A stretch of 64,000 nt of DNA from Cohnella baijiui (GTDB lineage Bacteria; Bacillota; Bacilli; Paenibacillales; Paenibacillaceae), in assembly GCF_020731285.1 (NCBI RefSeq), contig NZ_JAJFOW010000033.1, positions 1-64,000 on the forward strand, given 5' to 3'. This document shows, one piece after another, positions 26,702 to 33,996 of the stretch. Numbering within the stretch: position 1 is the first letter of the stretch; the number at the start of each line of letters is the position of its first letter. Below the pieces are notes generated by a model, which was not told the origin of the DNA, made no database searches, and worked only from the letters and a program-made list of their open reading frames with translations. Position numbers and translations under genes: made by a program.

Positions 26702-27315
26702 AGCATCTCTACCAGCAAGGGACGGATCCCTCCGCGCCGGTGCTGCTGCTCCTGCACGGCACCGGCGGTACGGAGCGGGACCTGCTGCCGCTCGCGCAGC
26801 TCGTCTCGCCCTCCTCCCCGGTGCTCAGTGTCCGGGGCAACGTATCCGAAAACGGCATGCCGAGATTTTTCCGGCGGCTCGCGGAGGGCGTCTTCGACGA
26901 GGAAGACCTCGTCCTCCGCACGAAGGAGCTGAACGAATTCCTGGACGAAGCGGCTGCCAAGTACGGATTCGACCGCTCCAACGTGATCGCCGTCGGCTAC
27001 TCCAACGGCGCGAATATTGCGGGCAGCCTTCTGTTTCACTTCGCCGACGCGCTGCGAGGGGCGATTCTCCATCATCCGATGGTTCCGCTGCGCGGACTTA
27101 AGCTTCCGGATCTGTCGGCAGTGCCGGTCTTCATCGGCGCCGGGCGCAACGATCCGATCTGCTCGCCGGCCGAGACGGAGGAGCTGGCGTCGCTGCTGCA
27201 GGGCGCCGGGGCTTCGGTCGCGGTCCACTGGGAGCAGGCCGGCCATCGGCTCACGCAGTCGGAAGTGGACGCGGCTGCCGAATGGTTCGCGCGGCAGGTC
27301 GGCCGCGGCGAGTGA
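26698..27315 (+). CDS. mhqD: Alpha/beta-hydrolase, MhqD-like carboxylesterase
   Basis: 205 residues, the size of the phospholipase/carboxylesterase group. Landmarks are LLLHGTGGTERDLLPLAQL, the nucleophile elbow GYSNGANIAGSLLF (Ser near residue 103), Asp in GAGRNDPICSPAETEEL and His in EQAGHRLTQSEVD. MhqD is the esterase partner of the dioxygenase in quinone degradation. Overlaps mhqO by 4 bp and closes the operon; a terminator follows at 27343. Confidence 0.9.
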   Translation: MKHLYQQGTDPSAPVLLLLHGTGGTERDLLPLAQLVSPSSPVLSVRGNVSENGMPRFFRRLAEGVFDEEDLVLRTKELNEFLDEAAAKYGFDRSNVIAVGYSNGANIAGSLLFHFADALRGAILHHPMVPLRGLKLPDLSAVPVFIGAGRNDPICSPAETEELASLLQGAGASVAVHWEQAGHRLTQSEVDAAAEWFARQVGRGE

Positions 27316-27342
27316 CCGTTCGAATGCGCGCGATGAAGGATC

Positions 27343-27380
27343 AAAGGGCCGTGACGCCGGGAAAAGGCGTCACGGCCTTT
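27343..27380 (+). terminator. Intrinsic terminator after mhqD
   Basis: AAAGGgCCGTGACGCC (one bulged G), loop GGGAAAA, GGCGTCACGGCCTTT: long GC stem 28 bp after the stop. Confidence 0.85.
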
Positions 27381-27528
27381 GTCGCGGATACGGGCGCGCG
27401 GCAGATGCCGCGTTGGGCCGCCGCGGCGCAAGGGATAGCGGCATGGGCGGCCACCCCCTATAATGGAAGGAAAAGCCGATGGCCGCGGAACGGACTTCGG
27501 CGTCTTCGAAAGGGGCTCTCCGCTGCAG

Positions 27529-28770
27529 ATGAACTTGATTTTCTCCTTTGGTTACGGCTTGTCGATCTGGCTCGGTCTTTATCTCCTCCAGCGCGATGTC
27601 TCTAATCCTCGCCTGCGCTCCGTCGGCCTCGGGCTGCTCGGATACGGACTGGGATGGGGCGCGGCGATCCTCTCGGCGTACGTTTCCTGGGCGGAGGGAA
27701 TCGCCGGTCTCCTCTTCTTCTCGCCTTGGCTCTCCTGGCTCGCCGTGCCGCTTCTGTCGCGGCGTCGTTCCGAAGCCGCCGAGCCGGGGGCCAAGCCGCC
27801 AGCCCGCCTGCCCGTCCGTCCGGCCTTCGCGGTGCCGGCGCTTCTCGCCGCCGGCGCCGCCGTATGGGCGCTCGCGGATGCCGACGGGTGGACGCAGCCG
27901 GGGCCTTGGCTGCTCGCCGCGGCGGGCTGGCTGCCGCTCGCGGTCGGGCTGCTCGTCCGGGAGGTTCGCGCGCTGGGCGAGGCTTGGCTGCCGGACTTGG
28001 TGCGCTCGTTCGATTATACGGTCCTTTTCACGATACTTTTCGCCGGGCAGGTCGCGCTCGCGATCGGCCTGGGCTCCGGCTTTACCGGCCGGACGGCGCT
28101 CGCGCTGCTCGCGAGCATCGCCGTCTCCGTGGCCTTTCAAATCTTTTGGAGCCCGGTCCGGGCGCTGCTCGACCGCATCGCGTTCGCGACCTTTCCCAAG
28201 CTGCGCGAGGACCGGTCCCGGCTGCGCGTCGCCGAGACGGTGCAGACCCGGGTCGACGCGGCGGCCGAGCCGGAGGAGATGGACGAGGAAGAGCTGTACC
28301 GCTGCACCCGGCGCGCGCTGAGCCACTTCGGCGATCTGCAGCGCCTCGCGACCAACCCGCTTACGCAGCTGAAGATCGTCGAGCGCCGGCTGCGGGAGCG
28401 AGGAGGCTCGGACGAAGTACTGGAGCGCGCCATCGAGCTGAAAGCGCTGCTCGCCGAGGCCATCGCGCGGCTGAAGCCGCAGCTGGAGGAGGAATTCGGC
28501 GCGACCGAGGAGTGGCGCTATTACAATGCGCTGTACTATCCGTACGTGATAGGGATCAAGCCTTACAGCGTAAGGTATGCAGCCGATCATTTGGACGGGG
28601 CGTCGCGGGAAGCGCTGGATTGGTTTCGCTCCCAGGTGCCGGAGCGGACCTGCTACAACTGGCAGAACGCGGGCGCGAGAATCATCGCGCAGTCGCTTCA
28701 GGAGAAAAATACGGCTGCTTTCGGCGAAAAAATCCGGCTGGACCGTCAAATCGGCACCGTTTGGCAGTGA
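27529..28770 (+). CDS. Hypothetical multi-pass membrane protein
   Basis: 413 residues. About seven hydrophobic segments fill residues 1-215 (e.g. LIFSFGYGLSIWLGLYLL, GIAGLLFFSPWLSWLAVPLL, YTVLFTILFAGQVALAIGL), followed by a ~200-residue charged cytosolic domain rich in Arg/Glu (EELYRCTRRALSHFGDLQRL, YYNALYYPYVIGIKPYSVRY). I do not recognise the family; the layout, membrane sensor plus cytosolic helical domain, recalls signalling proteins but no kinase motif is seen. The start is uncertain: ATG 27529 begins the first membrane segment; ATG 27463 would add 22 residues without a better ribosome site. Confidence 0.7.
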   Translation: MNLIFSFGYGLSIWLGLYLLQRDVSNPRLRSVGLGLLGYGLGWGAAILSAYVSWAEGIAGLLFFSPWLSWLAVPLLSRRRSEAAEPGAKPPARLPVRPAFAVPALLAAGAAVWALADADGWTQPGPWLLAAAGWLPLAVGLLVREVRALGEAWLPDLVRSFDYTVLFTILFAGQVALAIGLGSGFTGRTALALLASIAVSVAFQIFWSPVRALLDRIAFATFPKLREDRSRLRVAETVQTRVDAAAEPEEMDEEELYRCTRRALSHFGDLQRLATNPLTQLKIVERRLRERGGSDEVLERAIELKALLAEAIARLKPQLEEEFGATEEWRYYNALYYPYVIGIKPYSVRYAADHLDGASREALDWFRSQVPERTCYNWQNAGARIIAQSLQEKNTAAFGEKIRLDRQIGTVWQ

Positions 28771-28848
28771 AAAGGGTGGTTGCGGCAGTGCGGAGCGGGC
28801 TACGATGGGGGCGTGAATCACCCATTCCCCCATTAGGAGGCGTCAACT

Positions 28849-29325
28849 ATGTCCCACATCGTCCTGCAATCCGCATCGTCCGTCCGCCAGCTTGTCATCG
28901 GTCAGCTCCAAGCCGTTCCGGAAGAACAATACGATATCCGACCGGCGGGTTGGAACAATACGGTCCGCTGGCATGCCGGCCATCTCGTGCATTGGATGGA
29001 TACGGCCTTTTCCCTCGCCTTCGGCCGTACGCCGATCGCGCCGGATTCGTATACCGCCTTTTTCGCCACCGGGACGAAGCCGGCGGAATGGAAGGGCGAG
29101 CCTCCAACGAAGGAGGAGCTGATCGAACGGTTGTCCGCGCAGCTGCAGCGCATAGAGGAAATCCAAGATAAGGAGCTGGATGCCGCTCTCGGCGAGCCGG
29201 TCGAAATGGGGCCGCTCCGGTTCGAGACGGCGGGCACGCTGTACAACTTCATGCTGATGCACGAAGCGATGCACTTGGGCAAGATAACGAGCCTGCTGGC
29301 CGCCGTCGAATCCGCTCAAAAATAG
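28849..29325 (+). CDS. DinB family protein
   Basis: 158 residues, four-helix DinB/YfiT-like fold. The candidate metal ligands are His in WHAGHLVHWMD (near residue 43) and the C-terminal HEAMHLGKI (near residue 142). Many members are thiol (bacillithiol) transferases or uncharacterised. ATG 28849 follows TAGGAGGCG. Monocistronic. Confidence 0.88.
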   Translation: MSHIVLQSASSVRQLVIGQLQAVPEEQYDIRPAGWNNTVRWHAGHLVHWMDTAFSLAFGRTPIAPDSYTAFFATGTKPAEWKGEPPTKEELIERLSAQLQRIEEIQDKELDAALGEPVEMGPLRFETAGTLYNFMLMHEAMHLGKITSLLAAVESAQK

Positions 29326-29521
29326 TCGCGCCTGGTCATACTTTGTAATACCGTTGGTTCCTGATTGCCCAAAACCGCATGGGAACGCCCAGACAAGCAA
29401 GGACCTCCTCCGCGGTCTCGTGGAGGAGGTTTTTTTCGCGTGGATTGAAGTTGCAGTCGAGTAAGGTCCATGAGCGGAATCTGCTCCCTTTCATTAGACG
29501 ATGGCTCAGGCTGGAGTGCCC

Positions 29522-29645
29522 ATGTGCAGAAAAAAGTTCCGCACATCGGCTGTTTGAAGCGCTTGTGTGGCTGTGAGTGGTAAAAGGTTCGGTACATTGC
29601 CGATTGAAGGTTCTCGCATGGCCGTGTGCAGTAGCATTTTCCGCT
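29522..29645. repeat. Three diverged family C repeats at exact 51-bp spacing
   Basis: Copies of the form RTGNNCAG/GTGG-A-rich-TTCCGCACAT start at 29522 (ATGTGCAG), 29573 (GTGAGTGG) and 29624 (GTGTGCAG), i.e. 51 bp apart. The core AAAAGTTCCGCACAT resembles the 60554 array. The rest of 29326-29800 has a short GGACCTCCTCC...GGAGGAGG hairpin (29401-29429) and the promoter region of the next gene; no other gene seen. Confidence 0.65.
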
Positions 29646-29806
29646 CTTGCAACAAGTGATCCGTCCCAAACGAAAATTTTATTTTAAAAATCGCCGGTCG
29701 CCCCGTCGATTTCGCCGCTTGCCATTCGTCGTGTATATAAAGGACCGGAAAGCCGATATACCGCTTATCCGGAAAATATTCGACGAAGGCAAAGGAGATC
29801 TGCCCT

Positions 29807-30619
29807 ATGCATACCATAACTTCTGCTGACGGAACGAAAATCGCCTACGACAAAACGGGCCGCGGCCCGGCCCTCATTCTGGTGGCGGGCGCTTTCAGCT
29901 ATCGCCGCTTTCCGGCGCAGGTGGAGCTGGCTCGGCTGCTCTCGGAGCATTTCACCGTGTACAATTACGATCGGCGCGGCCGCGGGGACAGCGGCGATGC
30001 ACAGCCGTACGCAGTCTCGCGCGAAATCGAGGATCTCGAGGCGCTGATCGCCGAAGCGGGCGGCTCCGCATACGTCTGGGGACTTTCGTCCGGCGCGGTG
30101 CTGGCTCTGCAAGCGGCCGTCCACGGGGCGAACATCGCGAAGCTGGCGTTGCACGAACCCCCATTCGTCGTCGATCCCGCCGATCGCAGGTCGCCGCCCG
30201 ACTTCGTGTCGGCCGTCCGGGAGCTCATCGCGGCAAACCGCCGTGCCGAAGCGATCAAGTATTTTATGGTGAAGGGGATGGGTGCGCCCTCGTTCGTCGT
30301 GGGGATGATGCGGATGATGCCCGGGGTGTGGCGGAATCTGATGGCGGTCGCGCACACGCTGCCGTACGATGCCGCCCTGTTGGAAGGTTATTCGGATGGC
30401 AAGCCGCTGCCGGCAGCTTCCTGGCGCGGCGTTTCGATGCCTGCGCTCGTCCTCGAAGGACCCGAGAGCCCGGCGGGGCTGCGCCGAAGCGCCCAGGCGC
30501 TCGCCGCTGCGCTCCCCCATGCAAATCTTCGCAGCCGCAAAGGACTGGGCCACACTAAAAAGCTGAATGCCCCCTTGATCGCAGAAGAGCTGAAGGCGTT
30601 TTTTGCCACCCCGAGCTAA
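29807..30619 (+). CDS. Alpha/beta-hydrolase
   Basis: 270 residues. LVAGAFSYR oxyanion region, VYNYDRRGRGDSGD, nucleophile elbow VWGLSSGAVLALQA (Ser near residue 92), LVLEGPESPAGLRR in place of the acid loop and His in KGLGHTKKLNAPLIAEEL. ATG 29807 follows AAAGGAGATC. Substrate unknown; a perfect terminator at 30665 shows it is monocistronic. Confidence 0.87.
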   Translation: MHTITSADGTKIAYDKTGRGPALILVAGAFSYRRFPAQVELARLLSEHFTVYNYDRRGRGDSGDAQPYAVSREIEDLEALIAEAGGSAYVWGLSSGAVLALQAAVHGANIAKLALHEPPFVVDPADRRSPPDFVSAVRELIAANRRAEAIKYFMVKGMGAPSFVVGMMRMMPGVWRNLMAVAHTLPYDAALLEGYSDGKPLPAASWRGVSMPALVLEGPESPAGLRRSAQALAAALPHANLRSRKGLGHTKKLNAPLIAEELKAFFATPS

Positions 30620-30664
30620 CATGGGACGAGCGCTCCTTCCGCTGCATAGCTTGCTACTCGTCCA

Positions 30665-30702
30665 CAGGCTTTCCGTCCCCGAAAGGGCGGAAAGCCTGTT
30701 TG
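30665..30702 (+). terminator. Intrinsic terminator
   Basis: CAGGCTTTCCG (30665-30675) pairs perfectly with CGGAAAGCCTG (30688-30698), followed by TTTG. Confidence 0.8.
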
Positions 30703-30846
30703 ACTATGCGGCGAGCGGCGATGATGCCGTAGGCGACCCGGTGACGGTTTTACCAAGATGGGTTTGCGATGTAGAAATAACGATACGTAAATGGAAATGC
30801 GGCAAAATCGCGCAAGAGTTACCAAGGAAAGTCCAGTCCCCTTCGC

Positions 30847-30895
30847 TTGCTTCCTCGGATAAAAGTGTTACAATTAAATTATTCAAAGCATTTAA
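30847..30895 (+). promoter_or_regulatory. Promoter and putative operator of the MarR gene
   Basis: TTGCTT (30847-30852), 16 nt, TACAAT (30869-30874), followed at once by the dyad TTAAAT-N10-ATTTAA (30874-30895). An AT-rich dyad over the transcription start fits autorepression by the MarR protein encoded 67 bp downstream. The rest of 30703-30961 shows nothing else. Confidence 0.55.
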
Positions 30896-30961
30896 CTTTA
30901 TGGATCATGGCATGTGCATCCGAATCTTCGCCGATACGTCGAAAGAAGGGAAGGAGTTGGG

Positions 30962-31435
30962 ATGCTGAATCGGGAAGAACGGCTGGCCGAACTGATGTCC
31001 GCTTACATGAATCGGATCGTCGCCGGCTACGCCAAGATGCTGGAAAAGGATTTAACGGCACCTCAATTTTTGATCATGCAGATTCTCGCGTCGAGAGGCG
31101 TCTGCAATTGCTCCGAGATCGCCGCCGCGCTCGATATTACGCTGCCAGCCGTTACGAATCTGGCGAACAAGCTGGTGCGCAAAGGCTACATCGAGCGGCT
31201 GACGTCCGAGAGCGACCGGCGCGCCGTCTTTCTGCGTCTCACCGATGACGGCCGCCAGGTGGAGCAGCGCCTGCAGGACCGATACAAGGAGCTCACGTCC
31301 GGGATGTGGCAGGACTTGTCGGACAACGAAATGGATGCGCTGATCGGCGGATTCGAGAAGATGATGACCCGGTTTCCGGGCATGAACCCATTCGAAAGCC
31401 AAGGAGGCCAAAAACATGGGAAGACTGACGAATAA
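30962..31435 (+). CDS. MarR family transcriptional regulator
   Basis: 157 residues with the MarR winged helix-turn-helix (LTAPQFLIMQILASRGVCNC, SEIAAALDITLPAVTNLANK, wing RKGYIERLTSESDRRAVFL). ATG 30962 follows AAGGAAGGAG. It overlaps the SDR gene by 20 bp, so the pair is co-translated and the regulator probably controls its own operon. Confidence 0.9.
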   Translation: MLNREERLAELMSAYMNRIVAGYAKMLEKDLTAPQFLIMQILASRGVCNCSEIAAALDITLPAVTNLANKLVRKGYIERLTSESDRRAVFLRLTDDGRQVEQRLQDRYKELTSGMWQDLSDNEMDALIGGFEKMMTRFPGMNPFESQGGQKHGKTDE

Positions 31436-32168
31436 AGTAGCGATCATCACGGGAGCTGCTGGCGGCATGGGCAAAGCGGACGCGATTCTGTTCGCCCGGG
31501 AAGGCGCCAAAGTCGCCATTACCGACATTCAGGAAGACAAGATCCAGAGCGTTGTCGCTGAGATTCGCGAGAACGGCGGCGAAGCGATCGGCTTCGCGCA
31601 CAACGTCGCCTCCGAAGAGGACTGGGCGCGCGTCGTCTCCGAGACGCTCGCGAAGTTCGGCAAGATCGACATTCTCGTCAACAACGCGGGCATCTCCAGC
31701 ACGGTACCTTTCATGGACACGACCGTCGATCTATGGAACAAGATCATGTCCGTCAATTTGACGAGTATCTTCCTCGGCCAAAAAGCGGTCATCCCGCACA
31801 TGATCGAAAACGGCGGCGGCTCGATCGTCAACATCTCCTCGATCGCGGGCCTTACGGGCGGCAGCGGCGCGGGCGCCTACACGGCCAGCAAAGGCGCGGT
31901 CCGCATGCTGACCAAGGCGACGGCGATCGACTACGCGAAGCACAATATCCGGGCGAATTCCATCCACCCGGGCTATATCGAGACGCCGATGACCGTGGAT
32001 CTGATGGCGAACGACCAGATGCGCCAATGGTTCCTGTCGCAGACGCCGTTGCCGCGGCTCGGCAAGCCCGAGGACATCGCCAAGGGCGTGCTATTCCTCG
32101 CGTCGGACGATTCCTCGTATATTACGGGCGTCGAGTTGCCGATCGACGGCGGCTACTACGCGCAATGA
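31416..32168 (+). CDS. Short-chain dehydrogenase/reductase
   Basis: 250 residues, classical SDR: cofactor loop ITGAAGGMGKA (residues 10-20), NNAG motif VNNAGISS (near residue 92), catalytic Ser in NISSIAG (near residue 142), YTASK (Tyr155-Lys159 region), and the C-terminal IDGGYYA. Asp in ITDIQED after strand 2 favours NAD. The start ATG lies inside the MarR gene behind AAGGAGGCC. Substrate unknown. Confidence 0.93.
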   Translation: MGRLTNKVAIITGAAGGMGKADAILFAREGAKVAITDIQEDKIQSVVAEIRENGGEAIGFAHNVASEEDWARVVSETLAKFGKIDILVNNAGISSTVPFMDTTVDLWNKIMSVNLTSIFLGQKAVIPHMIENGGGSIVNISSIAGLTGGSGAGAYTASKGAVRMLTKATAIDYAKHNIRANSIHPGYIETPMTVDLMANDQMRQWFLSQTPLPRLGKPEDIAKGVLFLASDDSSYITGVELPIDGGYYAQ

Positions 32169-32200
32169 CGTTCCGAACGATACGATAGCTTGGCTTCCGA

Positions 32201-32236
32201 TCCCCTGCCGGCATGCCCTGGCGGGGGATTTTTTGG
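32201..32236 (+). terminator. Intrinsic terminator after the SDR gene
   Basis: TCCCCTGCC pairs with GGCGGGGGA (one G-U) and is followed by TTTTTT. Confidence 0.85.
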
Positions 32237-32393
32237 TCATACAGAATGCATAAGTTTTACCCTATCCATTTCAGTATGACCTCCGATAAAAACGTGTCGC
32301 CGTCCGGGAAGACGGAAAAGCCGTTTTTACTTGGCATGCGGCATGGTTCGCCGCTTGTTGGGCCACATTAAGGCCGAATAAGGAGGGATCTGT

Positions 32394-33686
32394 ATGCCAG
32401 GCTGGACCAGGGGCAGGCGCGCGTGGATCGCCGCCATGCTCATAGCGGCCGTCTGCGCCGGCCTTGCGCCCGCCGAAGCGGCGCCCGCACCGGAAAGCGC
32501 CCCGCTAGCGACGAAGACGCCGCCTGCGGCCTTCGTGCGGGAAGGGGATTTGTGGATCAAGGCGGACGGGCACGAACGAGCCGTGACGAGCGGGGAGTAC
32601 GTCCGCCATCCGAAGTGGTCGCGGGACGGGAAATGGATCGCCTTTACCCGGGGAAAGCAGGAAGAGGAACTATGGGTGATGAACGTCGCGACGGGGGAGA
32701 GCCGGCTGATCTCGGATCATAGCGGACCCGCGGATTTTCGCTGGTCGCCGACCGGCAGCCGCCTGGCCTATTTGAGCCAAGCGCAGCTCTATCTATGCGA
32801 CATGCAGCCCGAAGCCCGACCGCTGCTCGTGGCCGCGGACATCTCCAACTTCGCCTGGCTGCCGGATGGCGCGGGCTTCCTGGCTTCGTCCGCCGCGCAT
32901 CTGTTGGCCGGCACGTGGACGCCGGTCCGCATCGGCAAGATCCGTCTGCCGTCGGGCGGCAAGCCGGGCAGCATCGAGACGTTTTACGTGCTGCCGGCGA
33001 TGGGCAGCGACTTTTTTGCGGTCGGCACGAGCACGTTCAAGTGGTCCGCGGACGGCCGTTGGATCGCCTTCGTCGCCAAGCCCACCGCTTCCCTGTCGGT
33101 CGACGCCGACTATTTGTGCGTGTTGTCCGCGGACGGGCGGACCTTTAAGACGATCGGCCGGATGCTGGCCTACGAAGAATGGTTCTCCTGGGCGCCGCAG
33201 GGAGCGAACTTGGCCTATATTGGTGGCATCGGACGCGAGACGACGCAAGACAAAAAGCTGACCGTCGCGTCCGTTCCGAACGGCAAGCCAGCCGTCTACA
33301 CGCCGACGGGCTACGTGGATCAGAGTCTCGCCTGGCGGGGAGAACGCCGTATCGCCGTTTCCCGGGCGCCCGAGTCGACGTGGAGCGCCAATCCTGCCGC
33401 GCGGCCGCTTCCGTATTTGGCGGAGGCGAACCTGGATAGCGGGAGCCAAGCGAAGCTGACGTCGCCCGGCGCCGACCAGGGCGACTACGGGCCGATTTCG
33501 CTGCCGGGACAACGGCTGGCCTGGGTGCGCTCCGATCGCGCAACCGGTCAAGCGGACGTTCTGATATCGGGAGCGAACCCCGCGCAAGCTGCGGTCTGGA
33601 TCCGGCATCTCGATCAGGGAACGGATTACTACGAACATCTGGATTGGTCGCCCGTCCTGGGGATTCTAGGGCAGCCGGCGCCTTGA
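32394..33686 (+). CDS. Secreted TolB-like beta-propeller protein
   Basis: 430 residues with a signal peptide (RGRRAWIAAMLIAAVCAGLAP, cleavage near AEA, residue 29). The body is a series of WD40-like/PD40 repeats, each with a (W/F)-S-x-D-G-(K/R)-x-I-A-(F/Y) block: KWSRDGKWIAF, RWSPTGSRLAY, KWSADGRWIAF, SWAPQGANLAY. This predicts an extracytoplasmic six- or seven-bladed propeller for binding rather than catalysis. ATG 32394 follows AAGGAGGGATC. No partner gene is obvious. Confidence 0.82.
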   Translation: MPGWTRGRRAWIAAMLIAAVCAGLAPAEAAPAPESAPLATKTPPAAFVREGDLWIKADGHERAVTSGEYVRHPKWSRDGKWIAFTRGKQEEELWVMNVATGESRLISDHSGPADFRWSPTGSRLAYLSQAQLYLCDMQPEARPLLVAADISNFAWLPDGAGFLASSAAHLLAGTWTPVRIGKIRLPSGGKPGSIETFYVLPAMGSDFFAVGTSTFKWSADGRWIAFVAKPTASLSVDADYLCVLSADGRTFKTIGRMLAYEEWFSWAPQGANLAYIGGIGRETTQDKKLTVASVPNGKPAVYTPTGYVDQSLAWRGERRIAVSRAPESTWSANPAARPLPYLAEANLDSGSQAKLTSPGADQGDYGPISLPGQRLAWVRSDRATGQADVLISGANPAQAAVWIRHLDQGTDYYEHLDWSPVLGILGQPAP

Positions 33687-33711
33687 TCTGCGTCGGCGGC
33701 TGTGGTATGGT
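33683..33711 (+). promoter_or_regulatory. Promoter of the small ORF / ABC-F leader
   Basis: TTGATC (33683-33688), exactly 17 nt, TATGGT (33706-33711), 33 bp before the small ORF. Confidence 0.65.
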
Positions 33712-33730
33712 GAGGGTAACTTGACGAAGG

Positions 33731-33890
33731 GAGGTGAGGTAGGATGAATCGCGAGTCCGTGAATAACCGTTTAAGCCAGTTGCCTATTCAGATGGCTGGC
33801 ATTATTAACGCTCGGATGGCAGACGGGATCAGTCTGTCCATTTTCGAGCATACGGTTATTCCAATCGCGAAGTGACTCCTACCTCGCCTC
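33731..33890 (+). promoter_or_regulatory. Long-range stem hiding the small ORF's ribosome site
   Basis: The ribosome site and first base of the start codon, GAGGTGAGGTAGGA (33731-33744), can pair over all 14 positions (one U-G) with TCCTACCTCGCCTC (33877-33890), directly behind the stop codon. The whole small ORF would lie in the loop. Translation and this stem exclude each other, so the element may act as a switch. Seen directly as complementarity; function is inferred. Confidence 0.55.
33744..33875 (+). CDS. 43-residue leader peptide upstream of an ABC-F gene
   Basis: A small ORF with the strongest ribosome site of the neighbourhood (GGGAGGTGAGGT), its own promoter and a terminator 31 bp after its stop. 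The peptide begins MNRESVNNRLSQLPIQ and ends FEHTVIPIAK; it is mildly amphipathic with a hydrophobic centre, no signal peptide or known domain. ABC-F ribosome-protection genes are often controlled by translated leader ORFs and attenuation, which is the simplest reading. An independent small protein gene is the alternative. Confidence 0.65.
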   Translation: MNRESVNNRLSQLPIQMAGIINARMADGISLSIFEHTVIPIAK

Positions 33891-33906
33891 GGACGGATAT
33901 CGGCCG

Positions 33907-33948
33907 AAGGGACGCGGGACATTTCCCGCGTCCCTTTTTGTTTTTTTC
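33907..33948 (+). terminator. Terminator between leader ORF and ABC-F gene (putative attenuator)
   Basis: AAGGGACGCGGGA (33907-33919), loop CATT, TCCCGCGTCCCTT (33924-33936), then TTTTGTTTTTTT. It stands after the small ORF and 49 bp before the ABC-F start, so it must be read through, or bypassed by another promoter, for ABC-F expression. Confidence 0.85.
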
Positions 33949-33996
33949 GCAAACAGGCGGCGCAGGTCAGGGGTCCATCCCAAGGAGGATTTCCCC

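Noticed and set aside
30603..30968. 121-residue ORF between the hydrolase and MarR genes
   Set aside because: It runs through a perfect terminator and a promoter and has no ribosome site.
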